A stretch of DNA of 42,016 nt from GWB1-37-8 sp964646925 (GTDB taxonomy: Bacteria > Patescibacteriota > Microgenomatia > Levybacterales > UBA12049), in NCBI GenBank assembly GCA_964646925.1, contig CAZYIC010000003.1, positions 1 to 42,016 of the forward strand. The letters run 5' to 3'. Position 1 is the stretch's first letter. Each line of letters begins with the position of its first letter. Positions 21,598 to 31,277 of the stretch are shown here, in pieces. The translations under genes and the position numbers were made by a program. Under the pieces are notes generated by a model. It was not told the origin of the DNA and did not search any database. It saw nothing but the letters and a program-made list of their open reading frames with translations.

Positions 21598-22706
21598 AAA
21601 TTGCAATTTTTCACGAATTGCCGCAGGGCGGAGCCAGACGAGCCATCAATGAGTATGCTCGGCAATTGAAAAAAAGCCACAGAACAGATTTGTTTATAGT
21701 GGATGATAAAAAAGATGTCAGGGCAGAGGGATTTTATTCCAACATATTCTTTTTTAAATTTTTACCTAAAAGCTGGAAAGGAAATAATTGGAAAGTCAGA
21801 ATTTATAAAGACACAGTTGAGTTATTAAGGCTATATTTTTTAAATCGCAAAATTGCCCAGGAAATTGACAAAAGTAAATACGATATTGTTTTGGTTAGCG
21901 CCTCAAAATACATAGAAGCGCCATTTATAATGCGTTTTTTAAAAACGCCTTTTGTTTTTTATATTCACGACCCCTATTATAGAATTATTTATGATCCAAT
22001 GCTAAAAATAGCAAAAAATCTGGATTTTATTAGATATAACTATGAAAGACTGAATAGGATTATTAGAAAAATTTTGGATAAGCAGAATGTAGGCAGAGCG
22101 AGATTGTGCTTGGCGCCTTCCAAATTTATTGCAAAGCTATTTGCCAGAACCTACGGGAAAGACTGCAAAGCTGCATATTTAGGCGTAGATACGGATCTTT
22201 TCAAACAGGGAAGCGTCAAGAAAGATATAGACATTTTCTATATCGGATCAGCATATCCTATAGACGGCTATTCTTTGGTAGAGCGGTCAATTAAACAGAT
22301 GAAGAAAATTAAGCCCAAAACAAAAATCCTTATGGCGGATAAGGAATGGATATCGGATGACAAAAAGCTTGTTGATTTATATCAGAGATCCAAAGTGGTA
22401 TTGGCGACTGCCTACAACGAGGGGTTAGGGATGGTTCCTTTGGAGGCAATGGCATGCGGAGTTCCCGTTATTGCTGCAGATGAGGCCGGACATAAAGAAA
22501 CTGTTATTAATGAAGTGACAGGATATCTTCTCCCAAGGAGCGCAAAACTTTTTGCTAAAAAATTAGATTGGTTATTTTCCCATCCAAAAGAACTGGCAAA
22601 AATAGGATACAATGCTAGAGATATTATGGTTAAGAATTGGACTTGGAATTCCCGCAGTAGCGAATTACTCAGCATCTTGAAGGATTATTTAAGTAAAACG
22701 GAATAA
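21594..22706 (+). CDS. Glycosyltransferase family 4
   Basis: The 370-residue protein is a GT-B fold enzyme. Its N-terminal domain has the glycine-rich acceptor loop ELPQGGARRAINEYARQL. Its C-terminal donor domain has FYIGSAYPIDGYSLVE, ATAYNEGLGMVPLEAMACGVPVIAADEAGHKE and YLLPR, the last including the EGLGMVPLEAMA box with the Glu that contacts the donor nucleotide sugar. The start overlaps the preceding gene by four bases (ATGA) and the flippase gene starts four bases after its stop, so it belongs to the main glycan operon. Donor and acceptor sugars cannot be told from sequence. Confidence 0.92.
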   Translation: MKIAIFHELPQGGARRAINEYARQLKKSHRTDLFIVDDKKDVRAEGFYSNIFFFKFLPKSWKGNNWKVRIYKDTVELLRLYFLNRKIAQEIDKSKYDIVLVSASKYIEAPFIMRFLKTPFVFYIHDPYYRIIYDPMLKIAKNLDFIRYNYERLNRIIRKILDKQNVGRARLCLAPSKFIAKLFARTYGKDCKAAYLGVDTDLFKQGSVKKDIDIFYIGSAYPIDGYSLVERSIKQMKKIKPKTKILMADKEWISDDKKLVDLYQRSKVVLATAYNEGLGMVPLEAMACGVPVIAADEAGHKETVINEVTGYLLPRSAKLFAKKLDWLFSHPKELAKIGYNARDIMVKNWTWNSRSSELLSILKDYLSKTE

Positions 22707-22709
22707 AAT

Positions 22710-23945
22710 ATGGGATATTTTAGAAATACAGCCATTGGAATTTCTTGGGTTGGCGGATTAAGGGCGAGCACGAGACTAATTACTTTTATACGAGTGATTA
22801 TTTTGGCAAGACTGCTTACTCCATTGCAGTTTGGGACTTTCGGTATTGCTACTTTAGTTCTAGCTTTTCTTGAGGTAATAGCGGAGACAGGAATAAACGT
22901 TTTTTTAATACAGGAAAAAAAAGACATCAAACATTATATTAACGACGCATGGGTAGTTTCTATATTAAGAGGGCTATTGATATCGGTGTTTATTATTGGA
23001 TTATCCCCCATTATATCCGGCTTTTTTAATTCTCCGGGCACACAAAGATTGCTGTTGCTAATTAGTATAGTCCCCTTAGTAAGGGGATTTATAAATCCTT
23101 CTGTTGTAAAATATCAGAAGGAACTGCTGTTTGGTAAAGATTTTTTTCTAAGGCTGTCCGTTTTTGTATTTGATTCTGCGGTTGCCATTATCCTTGCTTT
23201 TATTACAAAGGATGCATCCAGCTTTGTCTGGGGTCTTATTGCCGGAGCATTTTTTGAAGTTGGGATTTCTTTTGTTTTCGTAAAACCCATACCTAAATTT
23301 TCTTTTCAAATAGACAACATTAAGAAAATATTTAATCGAGGAAAGTGGATTAACCTTGCCGTAATTTTCAACTATATTGCTCAAGAGGGCGATAATATAG
23401 CGGTTGGTAAGCTTTTGGGAGCAGGATCTTTGGGTATTTATCAGATGGGATACAAAATATCCACGCTTCCAATAAGCGAAATATCGGATGTTGCAAATAA
23501 AGTTATTTTTCCCGTGTACTCAAAAATAGGCATGGATAAAGTTAGGCTTAGAAGGGCATTTATTAAAACTATGAGCGTAATAACGCTTTTAGTTCTGGTA
23601 TTGGGGGGGATAATTTTTTTTCTTCCCCAAAGTTTAATTGTTTTTGTTTTAGGCCGAGAATGGGGCGAAATCGGACAAATTTTAAGAATCCTTGTATTCT
23701 ATGGCATTTTAAGAGCAATTGTAGGCGCTATAGCTTCTTTGTTTTTTGCTTTAGAAAAACAAAATTATTTTGCAGTAATTACTTTTACAAGGGTATTGGG
23801 ATTGGTAATTACGATCATCCCTCTTACGATGGCCTTTGGTATAGTAGGGGCAAGCATCTCCGCATTGTTATCGGTATTTGTTGAGATTCCTTTTGCGGGC
23901 TATTTTCTTTTTCAAACTCTTTATAAAAAATCAAATGAGAATTAA
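22710..23945 (+). CDS. Wzx-like oligosaccharide flippase (MOP superfamily)
   Basis: The 411-residue protein has about twelve membrane segments and the typical start IGISWVGGLRASTRLITFIRVIILARLLTPLQFGTFGIATLV of the polysaccharide-synthase (Wzx/TuaB-like) branch. It also has DNIAVGKLLGAGSLGIYQMGYK in the second half, another hallmark of the family. It would flip an undecaprenyl-linked oligosaccharide across the membrane. It lies between a GT4 gene and a GT2/GT-C gene and overlaps the latter by 11 bases. With the O-antigen ligase/polymerase-like gene at 31265 it suggests a Wzx/Wzy-type pathway. Confidence 0.93.
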   Translation: MGYFRNTAIGISWVGGLRASTRLITFIRVIILARLLTPLQFGTFGIATLVLAFLEVIAETGINVFLIQEKKDIKHYINDAWVVSILRGLLISVFIIGLSPIISGFFNSPGTQRLLLLISIVPLVRGFINPSVVKYQKELLFGKDFFLRLSVFVFDSAVAIILAFITKDASSFVWGLIAGAFFEVGISFVFVKPIPKFSFQIDNIKKIFNRGKWINLAVIFNYIAQEGDNIAVGKLLGAGSLGIYQMGYKISTLPISEISDVANKVIFPVYSKIGMDKVRLRRAFIKTMSVITLLVLVLGGIIFFLPQSLIVFVLGREWGEIGQILRILVFYGILRAIVGAIASLFFALEKQNYFAVITFTRVLGLVITIIPLTMAFGIVGASISALLSVFVEIPFAGYFLFQTLYKKSNEN

Positions 23946-26142
23946 GGCAGCGCATGCAATTGCAGTTTCTATAATAATTGTTAATTATAAAGTAAAAAAT
24001 GAGCTGTTTGAGTGCATATATTCCATTTTTAAGTCAAAAACAGATGTCTTATATGAAATAATAGTCGTAGATAATGATGAGAAAAGCAAAATGGAAAATG
24101 AACTAAAAAATAGATTCCCAAAAGTTAGATATGTAAAAAGTAAACGTAATTTGGGATATGGAGGAGGAAATAATTTGGGCGCGCGTTACGCTAGGGGAGA
24201 ATATTTATTCTTTTTGAATCCAGATACGAAAATTTTGGAGGGAGCATTGGATAATCTGTGCAACTTCTTTATTAAAAATAAAAATGTTGGAGCAGCCTCT
24301 CCTGTTCTTCTTGATGACAATTTAAACCCTTTTAGTTCTCAGGGCTCTGAAGAATTGACGCCAAAAACTATTTTATTTTCCCAATCCTTTTTAAGAAAAA
24401 TATTTCCGAATAAAAATATTTACAACTATAGCATGCTTAAGGATTGGAAAATGAGGAATCCGATGGCAACAGATGCTGTTCCCGGCGCGGCAATAATGAT
24501 TAGTTCAGATCTTTTTAAAATAATTGGAGGATTCGATGATAATTTTTTTCTTTATTTTGAAGAGAACGATATTTCCAAGAGAATCAGTAATTTTGGGTAC
24601 AAATTATTTATTATTCCGTCAGCAAAAATTATTCATTTAGTTGGCAGAAGTACAGTAAATCTGGAAAGCATGCAAGATACTTATTCAAAAAGCAGATATC
24701 TTTATCTAAGAAAACATTATGGATTGTTTAAGGCTATTTTTACCCAAGCAATTCTATCTATTAACAAAACCTTTATATTTTTTCTGTTAATTCTGGCTCT
24801 AGCCTATTTGTTGAGAAGTTTTAACATAGAAAACACAATGCCGTTTATAGGAGATCAAGGCTGGTTTTATCTGTCTGCAAGGGATATGCTTATAAGCGGT
24901 CAAATTCCGCTTGTAGGCATTGCTTCAAGTCATCCATGGCTTCATCAGGGGGCATTATGGACATATATGCTCGCTGGTATTTTCTGGATTTTCGGTTTTA
25001 ATCCTCTGAATGGCGCATATTTAACAGTTGCATTAGGGATGCTTACTGTTTTGCTGATGTATATTCTGGGATCGGAAATGTTTTCAAAAAGAGTGGGTTT
25101 AATCTCTGCTTTATTTTACGCAACATCTCCTCTTGCTGTTATTCATTCGCGTACCCCTTATCACACAAGCCCTATTCCTTTGCTTACTCTTCTTTTTATT
25201 TTTTCATTATACAAATGGATGAAAGGCAGTGGCAGTTTTTTCCCTTTGTCAATTTTCTTTTTGGCAATTCTATATAACCTTGAGTTAGCAACTTCAATAC
25301 TGTGGTTTATTTTATTAGCTATTTCAGGGTATGGATTATGGAGAAAAAAGGAGTGGTTTAATAAAATCTTAAATAAAAAATATCTTATCTATTCAATTAT
25401 TGCTTTTTTAATTCCGATGATTCCAATTTTAATTTATGATTTCAGTAATAATTTTCCACAAACGTTAAAGTTTACCGCTTGGATTGGATACAGAATATTA
25501 AAATTTTTCGGTTTTCCCGGTATNNNNNNNNNNTGCTTGAAGTAAATTCTTTCAAATATTCATTAAATGATTGGTTTTTCATTTCAGTTTTATCAGTCTT
25601 TAGTTTTTGCTGCAAGCGGCATCGTATCTTTGATAATTTTAATATTTAGCTTTAGCGTTCTATTTATTAATATATATAACGTAATGTACAAAAGAAAATA
25701 CCATATTGGGTTTATTCTCTTATTTTTATGGATATTAACTTCATTAGTGGGATATTTTATCAATAAAACTCCATCAGAAGCATACTTGCCGATTTTTTTT
25801 CCCGCGTTAATTTTCGCTATTGCTTTCTCTTTTGATAAAATTATGGAAATAAAAATGCTTTTTATTCCGTCAATCTTGTTGATCTTATTTTTCTCTTTGG
25901 CGAATAGCTATTTTTTGATTTCATCAAATTACTTCACGGGCAATATGAATTTCTCCAAAAGACTTTCTTTCGCAAGGGAAGTTGTTCAAAAAGCCAATGG
26001 AAGGAACTACAACATAATAGGTAAAGGGGGAGGCAGCCAATTCGAAAGTTTTACTATGAATTATGAATATTTGACATGGTGGTTAGGGCATCCTCCATCT
26101 AAATTTCCGCAAAAATTAAAATTTATTACCCCCTATGAATAG
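23935..26142 (+). CDS. GT2-GT-C fusion glycosyltransferase, interrupted by an assembly gap
   Basis: From ATG 23935 (11 bases inside the flippase gene) a GT2 domain runs for about 270 residues, with SIIIVNYKVKNELFECI, VVDNDEKS, GGGNNLGARYARGEYLFFLNPDTKI, AVPGAAIMI and FFLYFEENDISKRI. A GT-C membrane domain follows with GDQGWFYLSARDML in its first loop (catalytic Asp expected). Ten N at 25524-25533 break the frame. The downstream frame (open from 25567 to 26142) has the remaining membrane spans and the C-terminal end of the same kind of protein. Just after the gap, the other frame also reads well (LEVNSFKYSLNDWFF), so the exact join and the number of missing bases are unknown. I treat it as one gene; two separate pieces is the alternative. 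Confidence 0.7.
25524..25533. other. Assembly gap (ten N)
   Basis: The run of N is probably a nominal scaffold gap, not a measured length. It falls inside a GT2-GT-C gene. Confidence 0.97.
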
Positions 26143-27643
26143 AAGGCTAATTATTCTACTCATTTTTTTATTATCAGTCTTATTAAGATTATGGAGCTTG
26201 AATGAAATGGGTAGAACGTGGGATGAGGAGGAATATATAGAGCAGGGATACAAAATGATCGAACTTATTAAAGCAAAGGATTTTAATAACAGCTATTTTT
26301 ATACAACATATGACCATCCGCCTCTTGTAAAATATTTATATGGAATAACAGCTCATCTTGATCTGGAAAAGGTTGTTGACGCACAACCTATTTTTAACTA
26401 CGACTTAACATATTCAAGATTATTTTCCGCTTTAATTTTTAGTTTTGGCGTAGTAATCGTGGTATTGACCGGCTGGAAATTATTCTCTTTCAATATCGGA
26501 GTTATTTCAGGATTAATCCTTTCTCTTCTTCCTTTCTCCTTGGGACTCTCACAGCTTGTAACAACCGAAAGTTTCAAAATATTTATTTATTCCCTGACAG
26601 TTTATTCTTATATTCTGTTGGTTGAGAAATTTTCATGGAAAAAAGTTTTAATTGCAGGAGTAGTGACCGGAATAGCTCTTCAAGTAAAACAATCAAATTT
26701 TCTTCTTATTCCGTTACTTTCGATAATGTTTTTTCTTCAGCGTAAAGAATTAAAAACAAAGATTAAGGCAATTATTCTAGTTTTTATAATATCGGTATTT
26801 ATTTTTATAATTATCTGGCCGCAGGCAATATTTCATTTTAAAGATGTATATGCAATTAATGAAAAGTTATGGGGCATCCGTTTTTCAGCCAATATTTGGC
26901 AGATTACTCTTTCTCCCCCTGAGATATTTTTTGGAAGATTAATGTTAACGCCGGTCTTTTATTATATTGTATACTTTTTTATTTCAATTCCTGTTTTCAT
27001 TTTGTTTTTATTTTTTACAGGTATAAAAGAAATGCTTTTTAAAAAAAATATTTATTTAACTTCAGTCTTGGTATGGTTTTTGTTGCCGCTTACTCTTTCA
27101 ATTTATTCCTGGAGACAGCACGGCTTGCGTTATATTATTGAGATATATCCGCCGCTTTGTATTGTTGCGGCAATAGGTTTTAATGCTATAGCAAATAAAT
27201 TCAATATTAAAGACAAATTAAAACTTTTTTATTTTCTGCCGATGGCAATGTATCTATTTGTCTTACTTTTGCAAATAAAGCCGTATTATCTTGATTATTT
27301 TAATGAGCTGGTCGGCGGAGTAAATTCCGTTTATAAATATAGATTATTTCAGATAGGATGGTGGGGGCAGGGGATAAGAGAGGCAGGATTGTATGTTGTT
27401 AACAATGCGCCCTACGGCTCAACAGTCGGTCTTGCCGTTTCGCCAATCCACTCATCCGTCCCCATGCCCCATTTAAAAGCCGAACAATACAATGGCGTAA
27501 AGGAGTATGATTACGTGATTGTAAATTATTACAATATTCTTCGGGAAGGATTTGAAGATAGTCAAATTAGAAAAAATTATTTTCCGGTGTATTCCGTAAG
27601 AGCTGATAAGGCAATTCTTGCAACTGTCTACAAACATAAATAA
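26135..27643 (+). CDS. GT39-like (dolichyl-phosphate-mannose-protein mannosyltransferase family) membrane protein
   Basis: The 502-residue protein starts with a membrane segment followed by GRTWDEEEYIEQG, the catalytic Asp-Glu region of the first outer loop. YTTYDHPPLVKYLYGI, the second conserved loop motif of GT39/ArnT proteins, comes next. About ten further membrane spans and a short outer C-terminal domain follow. These enzymes move a sugar from a polyprenyl-phosphate carrier to a protein or lipid on the outer face of the membrane. It overlaps the upstream gene by eight bases; a 68-base gap follows before the next gene. The substrate is unknown. Confidence 0.88.
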   Translation: MNRRLIILLIFLLSVLLRLWSLNEMGRTWDEEEYIEQGYKMIELIKAKDFNNSYFYTTYDHPPLVKYLYGITAHLDLEKVVDAQPIFNYDLTYSRLFSALIFSFGVVIVVLTGWKLFSFNIGVISGLILSLLPFSLGLSQLVTTESFKIFIYSLTVYSYILLVEKFSWKKVLIAGVVTGIALQVKQSNFLLIPLLSIMFFLQRKELKTKIKAIILVFIISVFIFIIIWPQAIFHFKDVYAINEKLWGIRFSANIWQITLSPPEIFFGRLMLTPVFYYIVYFFISIPVFILFLFFTGIKEMLFKKNIYLTSVLVWFLLPLTLSIYSWRQHGLRYIIEIYPPLCIVAAIGFNAIANKFNIKDKLKLFYFLPMAMYLFVLLLQIKPYYLDYFNELVGGVNSVYKYRLFQIGWWGQGIREAGLYVVNNAPYGSTVGLAVSPIHSSVPMPHLKAEQYNGVKEYDYVIVNYYNILREGFEDSQIRKNYFPVYSVRADKAILATVYKHK

Positions 27644-27711
27644 TGCATATGGGCGGTAGCAATTTTGTATGTATTTTAGTATAGTTATCATATTAATTTA
27701 TCGGTATTGAT

Positions 27712-28941
27712 ATGCAGAAGGTTAAAATAGCGAGAAAATGCAGAGCCTGCAACTCGAAAAAACTTATAAATATTCTTTCTTTAGGAAAACATTATTTATC
27801 GGATTTTGCAAAAAAAAGAGTTACGAATAATAAATATCCGCTTGAATTAATATTGTGCGATAATTGCTCGCTATTGCAGATGAAGCATACTGTTTCAAAA
27901 GAAGTGCTTTATACGCAAAGGTACGGATATAAATCGGGAATTAACGAGACGATGAAAAATGAGCTGAAAGAAATTGTAGATAAATCACAGAAAATATTGA
28001 AAAAAAACAAGACCAAAAACTTAGTCGCCGTAGATATAGGAGCTAATGACGGCACTCTTCTTAGTAATTATAGTGAAAATGTATTTAGAATAGGAATAGA
28101 GCCGATAAAAAAATTCGCGAATGATTGCAAAAAACATGCGGATATTGTTATAAGCGATTTTTTTAATTATAGCTCCTATTTTAACAAAGCAAAAAATAGA
28201 AAAGCCGATATAATTACCGCTATTTCCTGTTTTTACGATATTGAAAATCCCAATAAGTTTTTATCCGACGTTAAAAAAATTTTACATAATAATGGAATTT
28301 TTATCATTCAGCAAAACTATTTAGTGAAAATGCTAAAGAATAATGCTTATGATAATATCGTTCATGAACATTTGGAACATTATTCTTTGCTTTCTTTGGA
28401 AAACTTACTTAAACGTCATAATTTAGAGGTTTTTAATGTGGAGATAAGTGACGTAAACGGAGGAAGTTTTAGAACATATATCTCATGCAGAGGTATTAGG
28501 AAAATTTCCAATTCGGTTTTAAAAATGAGAGATAAAGAAAACGAGCTTTTATTAAAAAACAAAAAAATTTATCTTGAATTTGCCAAAAGAGTAAGGAGGA
28601 ATAAACAAGAACTTTTTAAATTACTGAATAAATTAAAAAATAAAAAAAAGGAAATATTCATTTATGGCGCCTCGACACGAGGAAATACGCTGCTTCAATA
28701 TTGCAAACTTAATAATAAGTTAATAGGAGCTGCGGTGGAGCGGAATCCGGAAAAATGGGGGAAAAAGATTTCGTCTCTTGGTATACCGATTATATCCGAG
28801 CATCAGGCAAGACGCGAAATGCCGGACTACATGTTGGTTTTACCATGGTTTTTTAAGCAAGAGTTCTTGCGAAGAGAGAAAAACTATCTGGATACGGGAG
28901 GACATTTTATTTTTCCTTTACCAAGAGTAGTTATTGTCTGA
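27712..28941 (+). CDS. Sugar C-methyltransferase-like SAM enzyme with N-terminal zinc site
   Basis: The 409-residue protein matches the three-part family that includes the dTDP-sugar C-3 methyltransferases. The N-terminal zinc-binding module has CRACNSKKL and LCDNCSLLQ (four Cys). A SAM-binding domain follows with VAVDIGANDGTLLSNY and a long segment FIIQQNYLVKMLKNNAYDNIVHEHLEHYSL, in which the HEH is typical. A C-terminal Rossmann-like domain has IFIYGASTRGNTLLQYC. It would add a methyl group to a nucleotide-linked deoxysugar used by the glycan locus. The exact sugar is not known. It starts a sub-block of five closely packed genes (27712-32422). Confidence 0.85.
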   Translation: MQKVKIARKCRACNSKKLINILSLGKHYLSDFAKKRVTNNKYPLELILCDNCSLLQMKHTVSKEVLYTQRYGYKSGINETMKNELKEIVDKSQKILKKNKTKNLVAVDIGANDGTLLSNYSENVFRIGIEPIKKFANDCKKHADIVISDFFNYSSYFNKAKNRKADIITAISCFYDIENPNKFLSDVKKILHNNGIFIIQQNYLVKMLKNNAYDNIVHEHLEHYSLLSLENLLKRHNLEVFNVEISDVNGGSFRTYISCRGIRKISNSVLKMRDKENELLLKNKKIYLEFAKRVRRNKQELFKLLNKLKNKKKEIFIYGASTRGNTLLQYCKLNNKLIGAAVERNPEKWGKKISSLGIPIISEHQARREMPDYMLVLPWFFKQEFLRREKNYLDTGGHFIFPLPRVVIV

Positions 28942-28945
28942 CTTT

Positions 28946-29719
28946 ATGTTTCTTTCAATTACAGCCGTAATACTCACAAAAAATGAAGAAAATAATATTT
29001 CTGAATGTATAAAAAGTCTCAATTTCTGCGATGAGATTTTGATAATTGATGACTATTCTACAGATAGAACTGTAGAAATCGTAAACGATTTAAATAATAA
29101 AAAAGTTAAGGTAATAAAGCATGTTCTCAACGGCGATTTCTCAAAGCAGCGAAATTTCGGTCTTGAAAAAGCGCAAAATGAGTGGGTTATATTTATTGAC
29201 GCCGATGAGAATGTCTCCGAAGCTCTTGCATTCGAAATTTCAAATGCGATACATCAATTATCAGACATAAGAATAGAGAAGAAAAACGGGTTTTATATAA
29301 AACGGAAAGACTTTTTGTGGGGAAAAGAACTAAATTACGGAGAATCAGGCATAAAACTGCTAAGACTTGGTAAAAAACAGGATGGAAATTGGGTAGGAAA
29401 AGTGCATGAGGAGTGGAAAATAAAAGGAAAGATTGGAATTCTTAAAAATTCCCTTATTCATCTTCCGCATCAATCGGTTGCTGATTTTTTAAAAGAAATT
29501 AATTATTATAGCAGTATAAGGGCAAAGGAATTATTGGACAAAAAAACAAGAGTTTTTTTCTGGTCGATAATTTTATATCCTTTAGGTAAATTTTTAATCA
29601 ACTATTTTATAAGGCGCGGATTTATGGACGGGATACGGGGTTTGATAATTGCCGTAACAATGTCTTTTCACTCATTCCTAGTGAGGGGAAAATTGTGGTT
29701 AATGTGGGATAAAAAATAG
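28946..29719 (+). CDS. GT2 glycosyltransferase, WaaE/KdtX-like
   Basis: The 257-residue protein is a single GT2 domain with SITAVILTKNEENNISECIKSL, then IIDDYSTDRTVEI, VIFIDADENVSEAL (the DxD-like site) and KVHEEWKIKG. An amphipathic C-terminal part may touch the membrane. The lipopolysaccharide core family WaaE/KdtX has this layout, but the acceptor cannot be inferred. The ATG at 28946 is preferred over a TTG at 28934 because it falls directly before the first conserved strand; it overlaps no upstream coding sequence. The next gene starts two bases after its stop. Confidence 0.87.
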   Translation: MFLSITAVILTKNEENNISECIKSLNFCDEILIIDDYSTDRTVEIVNDLNNKKVKVIKHVLNGDFSKQRNFGLEKAQNEWVIFIDADENVSEALAFEISNAIHQLSDIRIEKKNGFYIKRKDFLWGKELNYGESGIKLLRLGKKQDGNWVGKVHEEWKIKGKIGILKNSLIHLPHQSVADFLKEINYYSSIRAKELLDKKTRVFFWSIILYPLGKFLINYFIRRGFMDGIRGLIIAVTMSFHSFLVRGKLWLMWDKK

Positions 29720-29720
29720 T

Positions 29721-31277
29721 ATGTTTAGCATTGCTATTTTAATTGGAATTTATGCATACGGTATTTATCTGCTTGGTCTTTTGAATCTTCTTCGTAGTCC
29801 AATTATTATTTTATTCGGCATATCTTTTGTTCTTATCTCAGTTTTTTTCATGAAAAAAAATATTAATAAATACAATATCCGTGCCGAATTAATGAATTTT
29901 ATAAAGAAAAGCACAAAACTTGAATTATCGTTTTTAACGATAATTCTAATTCAGGGATTAGTTAATTTGATTGGGGTTTTAGGTCCGGAGTTAGGATTTG
30001 ATGCGCTTTGGTATCACCTTACGTTACCCAAAATATACCTTTTAAACCATTCAATAGACTATATTCCGGGTGGACTTTTTTATTATTCTTTAATGCCAAG
30101 ACTTACGGAAATGTTATATATGGCGGGATTTACATTTGGAAATGAAGCTATCGCAAAACTTATTCACTTTTCCTTTGGAATTTTATCTTTGATCGCGCTT
30201 TATAAATTATCACGCATGTTCTTGTCAAAAAAATTTTCCTTGCTTGTGTTGCTTCTTTTTTATTCAAATTTGGTAGTGGGATGGATGTCAATAACAGCAT
30301 ATATAGATCTGGCAAGAACATTTTTTGAAATAATGTCTTTATGGGGATTTTTTAGGTGGATTGAAGAAGGAAAATCAAAATGGTTTATTGTGTCGGCAAT
30401 TTTGTTAGGCTTAGCTATCTCAACCAAACTTCTTGCGTTGGGGAGTTTGTTTATTTTTAGTATTCTTATACTTATCCGTACTAAAAGAATAATTAAAGTA
30501 TTGAAATATTGGCTCGTTTGTTTATTGATCCCTCTGCCTTGGTTTGTTTTTTCATTTATTCATGCCGGAAGTCCAATTTACCCGTTTTTAACAAATGCTT
30601 ACCCGGTAAAGCTTAATTTAAGTTTTATAAATCCCCTGAATCTTCCTGATCCCATATCTCCTTTTTACATTATAGCTATTCCAATTTCAATTCTCCTTTA
30701 TAAAAAATTTGAATCAACAAAAAAACAACTATTGTTGTATTCCTCTCTTGCAATTCTGATATGGCAAATAACGCCGCAGACCGGCGGCGGGAGATTTATC
30801 CTTCCATATCTACCTGTACTTTCAATAGTGTCAATAATGGTTTTAGAAATGCTTAAAGTCGAAAAAATAAGATACATATTGGTTGCATTAGTTGTTGTTC
30901 TTTCTTTATTTTCAATAGCATACAGGTTAGGGGCAAATTTTAAATATATTCCAGTAATTCTTGGGATCGAACCTAAGTCTTCATTTTTATCAAATAATTT
31001 AAACTTCTCATTTGGAGATTTTTATGATACGGATGGATATTTTTCTGAAAAAATTAAAAAAGACGACATTGTTCTTCTGTATGGTTTTCACAATTTATAT
31101 TACGTAAATTTTCCATTCATAGACTCTTCTTATGTAAAAAAGGGCGATATATTTAATTATATAGCTGTTCAAAAAGGAAATATTCCCGAGAGATTTAAAA
31201 TGTGGAATTTAATTTATTACAATAAGAAGACCGATGTTAAGCTCTATTCGATTGGAGGCATTAAATGGGTTTACTGA
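29721..31277 (+). CDS. GT-C type multi-pass membrane protein
   Basis: The 518-residue protein has about eleven membrane segments. After two N-terminal spans comes an outer loop GPELGFDALWYHLTLPKIYLLN, in which the Asp (FDALWYH) matches the catalytic loop of GT-C glycosyltransferases. Further loop residues (YYSLMPRLTEMLYMAG) follow the same pattern. The C-terminal about 120 residues form an outer domain. It is tightly packed between a GT2 gene and the O-antigen ligase-like gene, which overlaps it by 13 bases. It probably transfers a lipid-linked sugar on the outer face; no acceptor can be given. Confidence 0.75.
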   Translation: MFSIAILIGIYAYGIYLLGLLNLLRSPIIILFGISFVLISVFFMKKNINKYNIRAELMNFIKKSTKLELSFLTIILIQGLVNLIGVLGPELGFDALWYHLTLPKIYLLNHSIDYIPGGLFYYSLMPRLTEMLYMAGFTFGNEAIAKLIHFSFGILSLIALYKLSRMFLSKKFSLLVLLLFYSNLVVGWMSITAYIDLARTFFEIMSLWGFFRWIEEGKSKWFIVSAILLGLAISTKLLALGSLFIFSILILIRTKRIIKVLKYWLVCLLIPLPWFVFSFIHAGSPIYPFLTNAYPVKLNLSFINPLNLPDPISPFYIIAIPISILLYKKFESTKKQLLLYSSLAILIWQITPQTGGGRFILPYLPVLSIVSIMVLEMLKVEKIRYILVALVVVLSLFSIAYRLGANFKYIPVILGIEPKSSFLSNNLNFSFGDFYDTDGYFSEKIKKDDIVLLYGFHNLYYVNFPFIDSSYVKKGDIFNYIAVQKGNIPERFKMWNLIYYNKKTDVKLYSIGGIKWVY

